From the NCBI GenBank assembly GCA_002410755.1, contig DHOL01000012.1, positions 49,475 through 81,168 of the forward strand: a stretch of 31,694 nucleotides of DNA, given 5' to 3'. The stretch comes from Ruminococcaceae bacterium UBA5391 (lineage in GTDB: Bacteria; Bacillota; Clostridia; Oscillospirales; Acutalibacteraceae). Under the pieces are notes generated by a model that was not told where the DNA came from, made no database searches, and worked only from the letters and a program-made list of their open reading frames with translations. The position numbers and the translations under genes were made by a program. Positions 8,758 to 17,671 of the stretch are shown piece by piece (within the stretch, counting starts at the first letter, position 1; every line of letters starts with the position of its first letter).

Positions 8758-8786
8758 ATTATAACGCTTGAAGTGCAGAAGCTCAA
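8758..8786 (-). promoter_or_regulatory. Promoter of mreB
   Basis: On the minus strand TTGAGC (8781-8786) is spaced 17 bp from TATAAT (8758-8763), about 52 bp upstream of the mreB ATG. The start site would be near 8751. Confidence 0.65.
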
Positions 8787-8830
8787 CAGAAAAATAAGTT
8801 TTCTATACCGGCTTTCGGCTTATTTTTCTG
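8787..8830 (-). repeat. Long hairpin spanning the maf stop codon
   Basis: Perfect 12-nt arms (8787-8798 and 8819-8830) enclose 20 nt that contain a smaller CCG/CGG stem. On the minus strand the right arm is U-rich and abuts the mreB promoter. It could end or attenuate the maf transcript before mreB, or protect its 3' end, but there is no U run after the stem. Confidence 0.4.
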
Positions 8831-9383
8831 TTTTTTTGACTTCCGACAGGATTTTGCTTATTTTTGCGATTGGCAAGCCAACGACATTATAAAAATCACC
8901 GTTGATTCTTCTGACAAAAAGTGCCCCTTTACCTTGGATGCCATAAGCACCTGCCTTGTCCATCGGTTCGCCTGTTGCAACGTAACGGTCGATTTCAGTC
9001 TGAGAAAGGGGATAAAACTCCACAGAGGTGACTTCATGGCCGCAGACCAATTTTCTGCCGTGGATGATAGTGTAACCGGTATATACCTGATGGACATTTC
9101 CGGAGAGAAGCTTCAGCATTGCTTTTGCGGATTCCTCATCTTTTGGCTTGCCCAGAATACGACCCCGCAGCACAACAATTGTATCTGCGGCGAGGATTGT
9201 ATCATCCGGGTGCAGCTTTGCGATAACTTCAGCCTTACGCGTAGAAAGCTGTTCCACAATCTGCATGGCCGGTGTACCATAGAGGACTGTTTCGCTGATA
9301 TGTGCCGGCTCTACAGTAAAGTCATAGCCAGCCATTTTAAGAATTCCACTGCGTCTGGGGGAGGATGATGCTAGGTACAGCAT
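8820..9383 (-). CDS. maf: Maf-family nucleoside triphosphate pyrophosphatase
   Basis: A 187-aa house-cleaning enzyme. Maf proteins hydrolyse dTTP, UTP and modified pyrimidine nucleotides to monophosphates and affect septum formation. The start MLYLASSSPRRSGILKMAG carries the SSSPRR nucleotide motif; ILAADTIVV, VHQVYTGYTI and GAYGIQGKGALFV follow in normal order. The frame continues upstream, but the ATG at 9383 is right because the family begins at this motif and AAGGATAGGGA lies upstream. The start is 13 bp after the DUF4321 stop, so the two are co-transcribed. The short Lys-rich end (KKTEK) is unremarkable. Confidence 0.92.
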   Translation of the reverse strand: MLYLASSSPRRSGILKMAGYDFTVEPAHISETVLYGTPAMQIVEQLSTRKAEVIAKLHPDDTILAADTIVVLRGRILGKPKDEESAKAMLKLLSGNVHQVYTGYTIIHGRKLVCGHEVTSVEFYPLSQTEIDRYVATGEPMDKAGAYGIQGKGALFVRRINGDFYNVVGLPIAKISKILSEVKKTEK

Positions 9384-9396
9384 GGCTTTATGATCC

Positions 9397-9663
9397 CTAT
9401 CCTTTTCCTTGAATTCTGCTGTAAATAATAATTGCCAAGAGTAACAGGATTGCCTGTGCAACGTTAATGTCAATGGTCAGACCAAAAGTTAATGTGAGGA
9501 CTGAAAGGTCTATGGTTACGGTAGAAACGCCAAATTTTGCTGCGATTGACAGCCATGAGAGAAACTTTACACCGCTTGCAACCCCGCCAACCGCTTTGCC
9601 AAGCACAACTGCAAGAATAATGAGAATGACAAACAAAAGCGTTTTTATAATGCCCCGTTTCAT
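9397..9663 (-). CDS. DUF4321 small membrane protein
   Basis: An 88-aa hydrophobic protein with two predicted membrane segments, about residues 5-25 and 64-82, separated by a segment containing TIDLSVLTLTFGLTIDINVAQ. This matches DUF4321, a small Clostridia family often encoded beside maf and mreB; the match is from recall. The ATG at 9663 is chosen over an earlier in-frame start because GGAG lies 8 nt upstream. Position between dut and maf suggests a link to envelope growth or division, but no function is established. Confidence 0.8.
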   Translation of the reverse strand: MKRGIIKTLLFVILIILAVVLGKAVGGVASGVKFLSWLSIAAKFGVSTVTIDLSVLTLTFGLTIDINVAQAILLLLAIIIYSRIQGKG

Positions 9664-9696
9664 GAAAAAATCTCCTTTGCGCATCCTCGGACGAAA

Positions 9697-10152
9697 TTAT
9701 CTGCCGGTAGAGCCAAATCCGCCGGCCCCGCGCTCTGTCTCGCCAAGGTCATCCGTTTCAGTCAGCTCGGTATGGAACACAGGCATTACAACAAGCTGTG
9801 CAAACCGCTCACCCGGTGAAAGCATATAAGTTTCCTGCCCGTTATTGCAGAGGCCGACGACCAGTTCGCCGCGATAATCGCTGTCAATTACACCGACAGC
9901 ATTGGATGGTGCAATCCCATGCTTCACACCAAGGCCGCTGCGTGCAAAAATCAACCCAACGGTATTCCGGTTGGGGAGGGCGACCGCGATACCGGTGGGT
10001 ATCCGGTACAGGCCGCCGGGTGAAAGTGCAACAGGTTTCTCCAGACAGGCGTAAAGGTCAAGCCCGGCAGCCCCGGCGCTTCCGCGGGTAGGGAGAACGG
10101 CGCCTTTTCTCATCCGCTTGATTTTAATTTCAACAGTTTCGGCTGTATTCAT
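9697..10152 (-). CDS. dut: Deoxyuridine 5'-triphosphate nucleotidohydrolase
   Basis: A 151-aa trimeric dUTPase that converts dUTP to dUMP and PPi, keeping uracil out of DNA and feeding dTMP synthesis. All five family motifs are visible in order: GAAGLDLYA, the RSGLGVKHGI segment, GVIDSDYRGEL, ERFAQLVV and the C-terminal RGAGGFGSTGR that closes over the active site. The upstream in-frame extension is not coding for this protein, since GGAGGGAAAT lies directly before the ATG at 10152. It starts 35 bp after the U32 gene and is 33 bp from DUF4321 in the same operon. Confidence 0.95.
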   Translation of the reverse strand: MNTAETVEIKIKRMRKGAVLPTRGSAGAAGLDLYACLEKPVALSPGGLYRIPTGIAVALPNRNTVGLIFARSGLGVKHGIAPSNAVGVIDSDYRGELVVGLCNNGQETYMLSPGERFAQLVVMPVFHTELTETDDLGETERGAGGFGSTGR

Positions 10153-10187
10153 ATTTCCCTCCAATGTATTGATAGGCCTTATGCATT

Positions 10188-12269
10188 TCACAGGAATCCC
10201 CGGTAGCAAAGCCCCCGTGTGAAAGGAAATTCCGGAGGCGCTGCGGGAGTACCTTTTAAGGCTGTAGAATATTGGCACAGGATATCTTCGACTTCACGCG
10301 GGCTTTCTGTGGAAAAGCGCAGGAGGCCAAAGTCCAGGTTTTTCCCGTCACCAATCCGGTCGGCAAGGTACAGCGGGACGGAATTCAGCACCTCACTGCA
10401 TGCCCCGAAGCATTGGATGGGAAAGCGGATTCCGCGGCGATCGGTAAGCTCCGGCGGAGTTTTGCAATGTAAGCAGCCGTGCAGTGAGTTGGCGGCAGGG
10501 CAGTTCCGGCAGAGCATCAGGGGAAGGCGTCCATAAACCATTGCCCCGCGGGGCATCGGGCCTCCAATGCGCGCAGCTTGAGAAAGCTTTAGCTCAAATG
10601 ACAACTCGGCGTCGGCAAGGCCCAGACTGTGGTACCATTGAAGGGCCTGCGTGTTTGTAATGTTGAGAGAAAATCCGCCGTGGACACAAAAACCTGCATC
10701 CAGTGCAAGGCGGACAGAGTCCAGATTTCCAGCCCAGACATCCTTTACCCCAGCGGATTTTACTTCCTGAAGAAGTCCTTTAAATTTTCCTTCAAGCCCG
10801 AAGAGGCCGCGCGGCAGTTCTGCCGCAGCAGGGAAACCTCTTTCCAGAAGTCCGGAAAAGCACTTTGCCCCGGCGGTAACCGGCACATAGACGAGTTCAC
10901 AGCATTTTGCGGCTTCCGGCAGTTCTGCGGTGCGGAAGCGTGCCCGCAACTTCATCGGCCCTGCGCGGTGAGCGGGAATAGCCGGTATAGAGCTTTCCTC
11001 AAATGAAATTGGTTTTTTCCCCGCTCTGGCCTTTTCCAGCCCTCTGAGGGTTTCACGGCGAAGCCGGTTCAGCTCGGCAACCGAAACGGAAAGCCCGGGA
11101 GTGACGCTACAGTCTGCACAGCGCACAGAGAATGGTGTCCCGCCTGTCCGCCGAAGCTGCACTTCACAGCGAGCCGCATCCAGCGGCCTGGAAACGGCAG
11201 CATCAGGAACACAGCCGGAAACCTGCACGGTATGCCCGCTGTCATCCGAAGCAGTAAGGACAACCGGCTTATGATATAATATTTTCAGCGTAAAATCAAC
11301 AGGAATCCGTTGCATATCGGAAGCGTAAATCCCCCGAAGGAAGCGGAGGACCTTCCCGGTTGCGCCGGAAACATCTTCCTTTGAGCGCACGCCGAACATT
11401 TCCCGGCCCCGCTTCCCGTCTGCATAGCCCTGCGTAAAGCCGGACCGGGAAAAAACCGCCTGTAGGCTTTTCTGCAACTCCGGCGGAACCGGCTTTCCAT
11501 CCACTGCAAGACGACAGGCCCGTGTTGCGGCCGCAACATATTCCGGCCGCTTCAGGCGCCCCTCAATTTTAAGACTGCTGACTCCCGCATCTGCCATTTC
11601 CCCAGTACGCCCAATTAGAGAAAGGTCACGCAGGCTCAGGTCATGGCCTGTCCCGCCCGGGGAGGAGAACGGAAGGCGGCAGGGCTGTGCGCACATGCCG
11701 CGGTTGCCGCTTCGTGAACCGAGCACCGAACTGAAATAACACTGGCCGCTGACCGACATGCACAACGCGCCGTGTACGAATGACTCCAGCTCAATCGGGC
11801 ACTGCCTGTGGATTTCCGCAGTTTCGCGCAGGGAAAGCTCGCGCGCAAGCACAACCCGGCAAAAACCGGCGTCCCACAGGGCATTTGCCCCCGAGGCCGT
11901 ATGGACGCCCGTCTGCGTAGAAGCGTGAAGCCGAAGCTCAGGCGCACACCGAGACAGCTCCCGTGCGAGGCCCATGTCCTGCACAAGGATTGCATCAACC
12001 GGAAGCGTGCAGGCAAATTTCACAAGCTCCAGGGCGTCAGGAAGCTCTGCATCCGTTAGCAGCGTATTTACGGCAAGATAAACTTTTACCCCGCGTATAT
12101 GGCAGTATTCCACTGCCTTGCGAAGCTCGTCCGAACCAAAATTTTTCGCACCGGCCCGCGCGCTGAACCGGGATGCGCCAAGATAGACGGCATCAGCACC
12201 GGCGCGGATTGCCGCAGTCAGGCTTTCCGGTGAGCCAGCCGGAGAGAGGACCTCAGGCTTTTGGTTCAT
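10188..12269 (-). CDS. U32 family protein with DUF3656, RlhA-like
   Basis: A 693-aa protein. The N-terminal U32 barrel begins KPEVLSPAGSPESLTAAIRAGADAVYLG and contains FVHGALCMSVSGQC and GNRGMCAQPCRLPF, whose four Cys (about 170, 177, 193, 197) correspond to the iron-sulfur ligands known in this family. The C-terminal half contains a DUF3656-type region and a second Cys-rich stretch, LCRNCPAANSLHGCLHC. E. coli RlhA, of the same architecture, hydroxylates C2501 of 23S rRNA; the older label is collagenase-like peptidase. RNA modification is more likely here, by inference. Its ATG overlaps the zapA end by 17 bp, indicating translational coupling. A TTG 15 nt upstream is an alternative start. Confidence 0.88.
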   Translation of the reverse strand: MNQKPEVLSPAGSPESLTAAIRAGADAVYLGASRFSARAGAKNFGSDELRKAVEYCHIRGVKVYLAVNTLLTDAELPDALELVKFACTLPVDAILVQDMGLARELSRCAPELRLHASTQTGVHTASGANALWDAGFCRVVLARELSLRETAEIHRQCPIELESFVHGALCMSVSGQCYFSSVLGSRSGNRGMCAQPCRLPFSSPGGTGHDLSLRDLSLIGRTGEMADAGVSSLKIEGRLKRPEYVAAATRACRLAVDGKPVPPELQKSLQAVFSRSGFTQGYADGKRGREMFGVRSKEDVSGATGKVLRFLRGIYASDMQRIPVDFTLKILYHKPVVLTASDDSGHTVQVSGCVPDAAVSRPLDAARCEVQLRRTGGTPFSVRCADCSVTPGLSVSVAELNRLRRETLRGLEKARAGKKPISFEESSIPAIPAHRAGPMKLRARFRTAELPEAAKCCELVYVPVTAGAKCFSGLLERGFPAAAELPRGLFGLEGKFKGLLQEVKSAGVKDVWAGNLDSVRLALDAGFCVHGGFSLNITNTQALQWYHSLGLADAELSFELKLSQAARIGGPMPRGAMVYGRLPLMLCRNCPAANSLHGCLHCKTPPELTDRRGIRFPIQCFGACSEVLNSVPLYLADRIGDGKNLDFGLLRFSTESPREVEDILCQYSTALKGTPAAPPEFPFTRGLCYRGFL

Positions 12270-12771
12270 CTGTCTTTTTCTCAAAGAAGCTCATAAAGTT
12301 TTCCTGGTCAGCCTGCTCTTCCGTTTTTGCTTTGGAAAGGTCACCGGAAGGTTTGGACGCTTTTCCGTCCGCAGGCGCTGACTCCGGCTGTTTCCCACCG
12401 GCAGCTGCGTCGGCGTTTTCATCTGCGGCGGCAAGGTGGGCGCGCAGGTTTTGGTTTTCGCGGCGGATGCGTTCCAGCTCACGGTGGGATTCCTCTGCGT
12501 CCATGCGTGCGTGGGAAGAATCTTCCAGATAATTTTTAATCTGTGTGCGCAGGTTTTCCGCTGTAGAGGAAGCCTTATGGGACGCATCACAGTAGTTCAT
12601 TGCAGCAATAACCGCAGCCATTGTGAGGGAGAGGCGCTCATTTTTCTCCATCATGTCGTTTAGGCTTTTCTGTACTTCATCGCCGATTGAGCGGATGTAT
12701 GCTTCATCTTCCTCGGAGCAGACGGCGAAATCGCAGCCACAGATGCTCATTTTAATTCTATTTTTGGCCAT
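12253..12771 (-). CDS. zapA: Cell division protein ZapA
   Basis: A 172-aa protein in which the N-terminal ~100 residues match ZapA: MAKNRIKMSICGCDFAVCSEEDEAYIRSIGDEVQ, then a long helix with MAAVIAAMNYCD. ZapA bundles FtsZ filaments and stabilises the Z ring. The rest is a charged coiled coil (about 100-125) and an Ala/Lys/Pro-rich linker, ending in FMSFFEKK, a longer tail than in proteobacterial ZapA but common in Clostridia. The start at 12771 follows AAAGGATT; upstream in-frame codons overlap the promoter. It heads the run zapA-U32-dut-DUF4321-maf. Confidence 0.85.
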   Translation of the reverse strand: MAKNRIKMSICGCDFAVCSEEDEAYIRSIGDEVQKSLNDMMEKNERLSLTMAAVIAAMNYCDASHKASSTAENLRTQIKNYLEDSSHARMDAEESHRELERIRRENQNLRAHLAAADENADAAAGGKQPESAPADGKASKPSGDLSKAKTEEQADQENFMSFFEKKTDEPKA

Positions 12772-12861
12772 GTTTTCAAATCCTTTCCCGGGGGCGGCAA
12801 GACTTTCCAGACCATGGGAAAGGCCGGAAGTCTTACCATCAATCTGTAACATATCATATAG

Positions 12862-12890
12862 CATATTATAGACGCTTTGGCTATAATATG
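12862..12890. repeat. Inverted repeat CATATTATA-N11-TATAATATG over the zapA promoter
   Basis: Perfect 9-bp arms (12862-12870, 12882-12890). The left arm contains the minus-strand -10 hexamer of zapA, so a dimeric regulator binding here would block it. Being all A/T apart from the ends, it may also be coincidental symmetry. Confidence 0.4.
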
Positions 12891-12893
12891 AAA
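12865..12893 (-). promoter_or_regulatory. Promoter of the zapA operon
   Basis: On the minus strand TATAAT (12865-12870) follows TTTCAT (12888-12893) at 17 bp. The -10 is perfect and the -35 is weak. The leader would be about 87 nt. Confidence 0.45.
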
Positions 12894-13094
12894 GGGAAAT
12901 TCGCCATATTTTGCGCCCGGAGCTCTGTTGACAAGTCAGAAAAAAGAATAGCAGAATTTATATATTATGCACAAATTTTAGGCAAAACAATTTTCCAACG
13001 AGCGATAATAGCGGTATGAAATATTATTCGTAAAATCCCCATGAATCCTGAATAAGTTTGACCTATAAGAGATTTTAATTCTAAATAACGGACC

Positions 13095-13123
13095 TTGCTA
13101 AATTACAAATATTGGTGTATAAT
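13095..13123 (+). promoter_or_regulatory. Promoter of the glgP operon
   Basis: TTGCTA (13095-13100), 17 bp, then TATAAT (13118-13123). The -10 sits inside GTGTA-TAA-TACAC (13116-13128), a perfect 5-bp inverted repeat. The start site near 13130 gives a leader of about 70 nt and excludes upstream in-frame start codons for glgP. Confidence 0.6.
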
Positions 13124-13198
13124 ACACATAACTTATCTGCCGGGAACAACAGCCTGAAGCCTGTGCCCCAGGCGGATAATCCTTTGCGGAGGGCCAAT

Positions 13199-15658
13199 AT
13201 GAATGAAAAACTCACTGTGGAAAAAATCCAGAATATAATACGCGACAGTCTGGAACATGTTTTCGGCGTTACCCTGGACAATGCGACGGATGACGAGTGC
13301 TACAAAGCGGTTGCACTTGCGGTCCGGAACAGGATGGAAGAGACGTACCGCTCTTTTTCGACACAAGCCGGGAAAGCGGGTGTCAAGCAGATTTATTATC
13401 TCTGCATGGAATTCCTGCTGGGGCGTTCCCTAAAAAACAACCTCTATAACCTCGGCCTGGAGGGGCTGTTTCGTAAAGCACTTGACGGCATGGGCCTGAA
13501 GCTGGATGCGCTTTATGAAGCAGAACCGGACGCAGGCCTTGGAAATGGCGGCCTTGGACGCCTTGCGGCCTGTTTTATGGATTCTCTTGCAACGCTGGGC
13601 TACCCGGCGATGGGCTATTCTCTGCGGTATGAATATGGCATTTTTCGGCAGAAGCTGGTGGACGGCTGGCAGACTGAACTGCCGGATTTCTGGCTTCCGG
13701 GCGGGAAAATCTGGCTCCGCGGTGAGCCGGAAGAAAGTGTGGAAGTCCGGTTCAACGGCCATATTGAGGAGAGCTGGAACAACCATTACCATATTGTGAA
13801 CCATAAGGATTATACCAAAGTAATTGCTGTGCCTTATGACATGTATATTTCCGGCTACGGCGGCAAATGCGTCAGCCGGCTGCGCCTTTGGTCCGCTACG
13901 AGCTCGGATTTCAACATGGCTTTGTTTAATGGTGGAAATTATATGCGCGCGATGGAACAGAACGCGATGGCTGAAGTTATCACCAAAGTGCTGTATCCGG
14001 ATGACAATAACCTGGAGGGTAAGAGCCTGCGCCTTTCTCAGCAGTATTTCCTTGTTTCCGCGACGGTTCAGGATATTATCCGCCGCTATCTGTTCCATCA
14101 CAGCTCGCTTGACAGCCTGCCTGACCTTGTGGCAATCCATCTGAATGATACGCACCCTGTTCTGGCAATCCCGGAGATGATGCGGGTAATGCTCGACGAG
14201 TGCGGCTATGGCTGGGATAAAGCGTGGGAAATCGTGCAGAGCACGTTCGCCTACACAAACCATACCGTAATGTCTGAAGCTCTGGAGTGCTGGGGAATCG
14301 ACTTGTTTAAGTCCCGCCTGCCGCGGATTTATCAGATTGTGGAGGAAATCAACCGGCGCTTCTGTGCCAAAATGCATGCGAAAGGTGTTGACGGCTACAA
14401 AGTTGGCCGTATGGCGCCGTGGAACGATGGCTACGTCAAAATGGCAAACCTTGCCGTCGTTGGCTGTCACAGTGTCAACGGCGTTTCCAAACTGCACAGT
14501 GAAATCCTTAAAAACCGCGTATTTAATGATTTTTATAGCGAAATGCCGGAAAAGTTTACCAGCGTTACAAACGGAATTGCCCACCGCCGTTGGCTCTGTC
14601 AGGCGAACCCAAGCCTTTCCAGCCTTGTGCAGGAGCTGATTGGCAGCGGTTTTGTGACTGATGCGGAGCAGCTTGAGAAGCTGATGGAATATCGGGATGA
14701 TCCGGGTGTCCTCAGCAGGATGGCACAGGTCAAGCGTCAGAACAAAGTCCGCCTTGCGGAATATGTGAAAAAGACAAACGGTATTTCCATTGATCCGGAT
14801 TCCATTTTTGACGTTCAGGTAAAACGTCTGCATGAGTACAAGCGGCAGCACCTAAATGCCTTGCAGATCCTTGTAGATTACCTCCGGCTGCGTGAAAATC
14901 CTGATATGGACTTCGTGCCGCGCACCTATATTTTCGGCGCGAAGGCGGCACCCGGCTATTACTTTGCAAAGCAGATTATCCGCTTTATTGTGAATCTTGG
15001 CAAAACAATCAACAGCGATCCGCACGTCAACCAGAAAATGCGCGTCGTTTACCTTGAAGACTACCGTGTCACGCTTGCGGAGCTCCTGATGCCTGCCGCA
15101 GATATCAGCGAGCAGATTTCGCTTGCCGGCACGGAGGCTTCCGGCACCAGCAACATGAAGCTGATGATTAACGGGGCTGTCACGCTTGGCACACTGGATG
15201 GTGCCAATGTGGAAATCCATGATGCCGTAGGCGATGACAATATGATCCTTTTCGGCATGACCGCCGATCAGGTCATCCAGCTCCGCAATGCCGGCTACCA
15301 TCCGCGCGCCATTGCGGAGCATACACCTGAGATTTCCGCTGCGCTGCGTGCAATGAATACCGGGTTCTGCGGAGTGAATTTCTGTGATATCGTTGATTCC
15401 CTCCTTAACAAGGATCCGTATATGGTCCTGGCTGATTTTGCATCTTACGAAAAGGCGCGCAGAAAGTCCTCGCGCCTTTACACCAACCAGACTTTGTGGC
15501 AGCGCATGTGCCTTATCAATGTGGCGCAGTCCGGACGGTTCGCCGCAGACCGCGCAATCCGGGAGTATGCGAACCGCATCTGGCACGCAGAGCCGTTTGA
15601 TGACATGGCTTCCGGGAAAAAAGCGGCAAAAAAGGCCGCAAGGTCTGGCGGAAAATAA
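13199..15658 (+). CDS. glgP: Glycogen/maltodextrin phosphorylase
   Basis: An 819-aa GT35 phosphorylase that releases glucose-1-phosphate from alpha-1,4-glucan ends using pyridoxal phosphate and Pi. Landmarks: QIYYLCMEFLLGRSL near 65-80, PDAGLGNGGLGRLAACFMDSLATL, the EALECWGIDLF segment, KRLHEYKRQHLNAL and, near the C-terminus, EASGTSNMKLMINGAVTLGTLDGANVEI with the PLP-binding Lys. Length is standard. The start at ATG 13199 follows GCGGAGGG; upstream in-frame codons overlap the promoter. The next gene follows after 21 nt, so phosphorolysis and hydrolysis of alpha-glucans are coupled in one operon. No allosteric phosphorylation site is expected in bacterial forms. Confidence 0.96.
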   Translation: MNEKLTVEKIQNIIRDSLEHVFGVTLDNATDDECYKAVALAVRNRMEETYRSFSTQAGKAGVKQIYYLCMEFLLGRSLKNNLYNLGLEGLFRKALDGMGLKLDALYEAEPDAGLGNGGLGRLAACFMDSLATLGYPAMGYSLRYEYGIFRQKLVDGWQTELPDFWLPGGKIWLRGEPEESVEVRFNGHIEESWNNHYHIVNHKDYTKVIAVPYDMYISGYGGKCVSRLRLWSATSSDFNMALFNGGNYMRAMEQNAMAEVITKVLYPDDNNLEGKSLRLSQQYFLVSATVQDIIRRYLFHHSSLDSLPDLVAIHLNDTHPVLAIPEMMRVMLDECGYGWDKAWEIVQSTFAYTNHTVMSEALECWGIDLFKSRLPRIYQIVEEINRRFCAKMHAKGVDGYKVGRMAPWNDGYVKMANLAVVGCHSVNGVSKLHSEILKNRVFNDFYSEMPEKFTSVTNGIAHRRWLCQANPSLSSLVQELIGSGFVTDAEQLEKLMEYRDDPGVLSRMAQVKRQNKVRLAEYVKKTNGISIDPDSIFDVQVKRLHEYKRQHLNALQILVDYLRLRENPDMDFVPRTYIFGAKAAPGYYFAKQIIRFIVNLGKTINSDPHVNQKMRVVYLEDYRVTLAELLMPAADISEQISLAGTEASGTSNMKLMINGAVTLGTLDGANVEIHDAVGDDNMILFGMTADQVIQLRNAGYHPRAIAEHTPEISAALRAMNTGFCGVNFCDIVDSLLNKDPYMVLADFASYEKARRKSSRLYTNQTLWQRMCLINVAQSGRFAADRAIREYANRIWHAEPFDDMASGKKAAKKAARSGGK

Positions 15659-15679
15659 AATTCCGGAGGCTTTATCCTG

Positions 15680-17569
15680 ATGTTTAATTCGCGCAATCCG
15701 GCCTGCCGTTACCCAGCGGGGGCGGTGGAAAACGGAACCTCAATCCATTTTAAAATTATGATGCCCCGTGACCTGCGCTGCTCTGCCGCGCGCCTTGTCA
15801 TAACCAGTGATGCCACCGGTGCCCAAAAGACAATGGGCATGTTTTGGTGCGGCATGAACGGCGTCCAGCATGAGTTTTGGGAATGTGACTATACTCCCGA
15901 AGAACCGGGGCTTTATTTTTACCGTTTCTTTGTAGATACCTGGCACGGCACGCTTGCTGTTACACGCGGGGAGGGCAGCGAAGGAAGCCTGAGCAGTGAT
16001 GGTGGCCAATGGCAGCTTACGGTTTGCAGCCGTGGCTTCTCTACCCCGGACTGGCTTGCGGGCGGCGTCATTTATCAGGTTTTCCCTGATCGGTTTTTCC
16101 GCTCCGGAGAGCCGAAGGCAAATGTCCCCTCAGACAGGAAGATTCATCCTATTTGGGGGGAACAGCCGGACTGGGAGCCGGATGCCCGCGGAAAGATTAC
16201 GAATCGTGACTACTTTGGGGGTGACCTGCGCGGAATCGAAGCGAAGCTCCCGTACTTAAAATCACTCGGCGTTACCTGCCTTTATCTAAACCCGATTTTT
16301 GAGGCGCACTCCAACCACCGCTACAATACGGCGGATTACCGGAAAATTGATCCGCTCCTCGGCAGGGAAGAAGACTTCCGCAGCCTTTGCGGGAGCGCTG
16401 CAAAACTCGGTATCCGCGTGATGCTGGACGGCGTTTTCAACCATACCGGAAGCGACAGTGTCTATTTTAACCGCGAAGGGCGCTACCCTGGCTCAGGCGC
16501 GTATCAGTCAAAAGATTCCCCGTATTATCCGTGGTATCAGTTCCAAAACTGGCCCAATGATTATGCGTGCTGGTGGAACTTTCTGACGCTGCCGTGCGTT
16601 AATAAGGAAAATCCGGATTTTGACCGGTTTATCAATGGCCCGGACGGTGTAATCCGTCACTGGCTGAAACTTGGGGCTTCCGGCTGGCGCCTCGACGTTG
16701 CGGATGAGCTGCCGGACTCGTTCCTTGAGCACCTTCGGGCAGCTGCAAAAGCCGAAAAGCCGGATGCGGCTATTGTAGGTGAGGTGTGGGAAGATGCCTC
16801 CAACAAAATTGCCTATGGCAAGCGCCGGGAATACCTTCTTGGCAGTCAGTTGGACAGCGTAATGAACTACCCGTTCCGCACGGCGGTTCTTGGTTACCTT
16901 ACCGGAAAGAATCCATCGGAAATGATGGAGGTTATTCTCAATGTACTGGAGAATTATCCTCCTCAGGTAATCCGTTGCCTGATGAACAATATCGGGACGC
17001 ATGATACGGAGCGTGCCCTGACAGTATTGGCGGGGGAGCCGCTGCGTGGCCGTGGACGCCGCTGGCAGAGCATGACATACCTTACGGGCGAAGGCAGAGA
17101 ACGGGGCATTGCACTGATGCGCCTTGCTTCACTAATGCAGTTTACACTTCCTGGCGTTCCCTGCATTTACTACGGGGATGAAGCTGGTGTGGAAGGCTAC
17201 CGTGATCCGTTTAACCGCACCTGCTACCCGTGGGGAAAAGAAGACGCAGGCCTTGTAGACTGGTACCGGCGCCTTGGAGCCATGCGTGCCGGATGCAGCT
17301 GCCTGCGTGAAGGCGGGTTTCGCCCTGTGATGGCAAACGGCGACGGTTTTGCTTATATCCGCTTTGATGGGAATGATGGGCTTCTGTGTGCGCTGAACCG
17401 CGGCAATGAAGCGGTCACCGTGAAGCTGGACAGCGAATGGAGAAACACGGAACCGCTTTTTGGCCCGGCCCCGGGCGGGGAAGACAAACTGATTTTGCCG
17501 CCCCTGGGCTGTGCTGCGCTTTATCTGCCCGGGAAGGATGCAGAGAAGCGGAAAAGCAATGCAGGATGA
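15680..17569 (+). CDS. Intracellular GH13 alpha-glucan hydrolase (neopullulanase/maltogenic amylase-like)
   Basis: A 629-aa glycoside hydrolase family 13 protein. An N-terminal beta-sandwich (about 1-118) precedes the TIM barrel, which opens with GGVIYQVFPDRFF. Catalytic signatures are DGVFNHTG (250-257), WRLDVADE with the nucleophile Asp at 339, VGEVWED with the acid/base Glu at 368, and GTHDTER with Asp 442. A C-terminal beta domain follows. No signal peptide is seen, so it acts in the cytoplasm on imported maltodextrins or stored glycogen, complementing the phosphorylase by trimming branched or short chains. Domain order suggests the GH13_20/GH13_39 group; exact specificity is not readable. 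GGAGG lies 12 nt before the ATG. Confidence 0.9.
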   Translation: MFNSRNPACRYPAGAVENGTSIHFKIMMPRDLRCSAARLVITSDATGAQKTMGMFWCGMNGVQHEFWECDYTPEEPGLYFYRFFVDTWHGTLAVTRGEGSEGSLSSDGGQWQLTVCSRGFSTPDWLAGGVIYQVFPDRFFRSGEPKANVPSDRKIHPIWGEQPDWEPDARGKITNRDYFGGDLRGIEAKLPYLKSLGVTCLYLNPIFEAHSNHRYNTADYRKIDPLLGREEDFRSLCGSAAKLGIRVMLDGVFNHTGSDSVYFNREGRYPGSGAYQSKDSPYYPWYQFQNWPNDYACWWNFLTLPCVNKENPDFDRFINGPDGVIRHWLKLGASGWRLDVADELPDSFLEHLRAAAKAEKPDAAIVGEVWEDASNKIAYGKRREYLLGSQLDSVMNYPFRTAVLGYLTGKNPSEMMEVILNVLENYPPQVIRCLMNNIGTHDTERALTVLAGEPLRGRGRRWQSMTYLTGEGRERGIALMRLASLMQFTLPGVPCIYYGDEAGVEGYRDPFNRTCYPWGKEDAGLVDWYRRLGAMRAGCSCLREGGFRPVMANGDGFAYIRFDGNDGLLCALNRGNEAVTVKLDSEWRNTEPLFGPAPGGEDKLILPPLGCAALYLPGKDAEKRKSNAG

Positions 17570-17611
17570 ATGGAAATAGAGCAAGTAAGCGGATTCTTTA
17601 GGAAAACAGCA

Positions 17612-17656
17612 AAAAGGCAGCCCGCATGGGGGAATTCCCCGTACGGGCTGCCTTTT
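17612..17656. terminator. Bidirectional terminator between the GH13 gene and glyS
   Basis: Arms AAAAGGCAGCCCG (17612-17624) and CGGGCTGCCTTTT (17644-17656) pair perfectly, with a smaller GGGG/CCCC stem in the loop. A and T tracts on both sides make it usable from both converging transcripts. Confidence 0.85.
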
Positions 17657-17671
17657 AAAATTTAGGGCAGG

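Larger units (their letters stand above)
12772..13198. other. Divergent intergenic region between zapA and glgP
   Basis: A 427-bp AT-rich region with the zapA promoter, the glgP-proximal promoter and an isolated plus-strand TTGACA at 12928-12933 followed after 18 bp by CAGAAT, a possible distal glgP promoter. No ORF with a good ribosome binding site and no known RNA family is recognised. Confidence 0.5.

Noticed and set aside
13430..14851. 473-codon minus-strand ORF inside glgP
   Set aside because: The plus strand encodes an intact, highly conserved phosphorylase over the same interval; the antisense frame shows no motif and no ribosome site.
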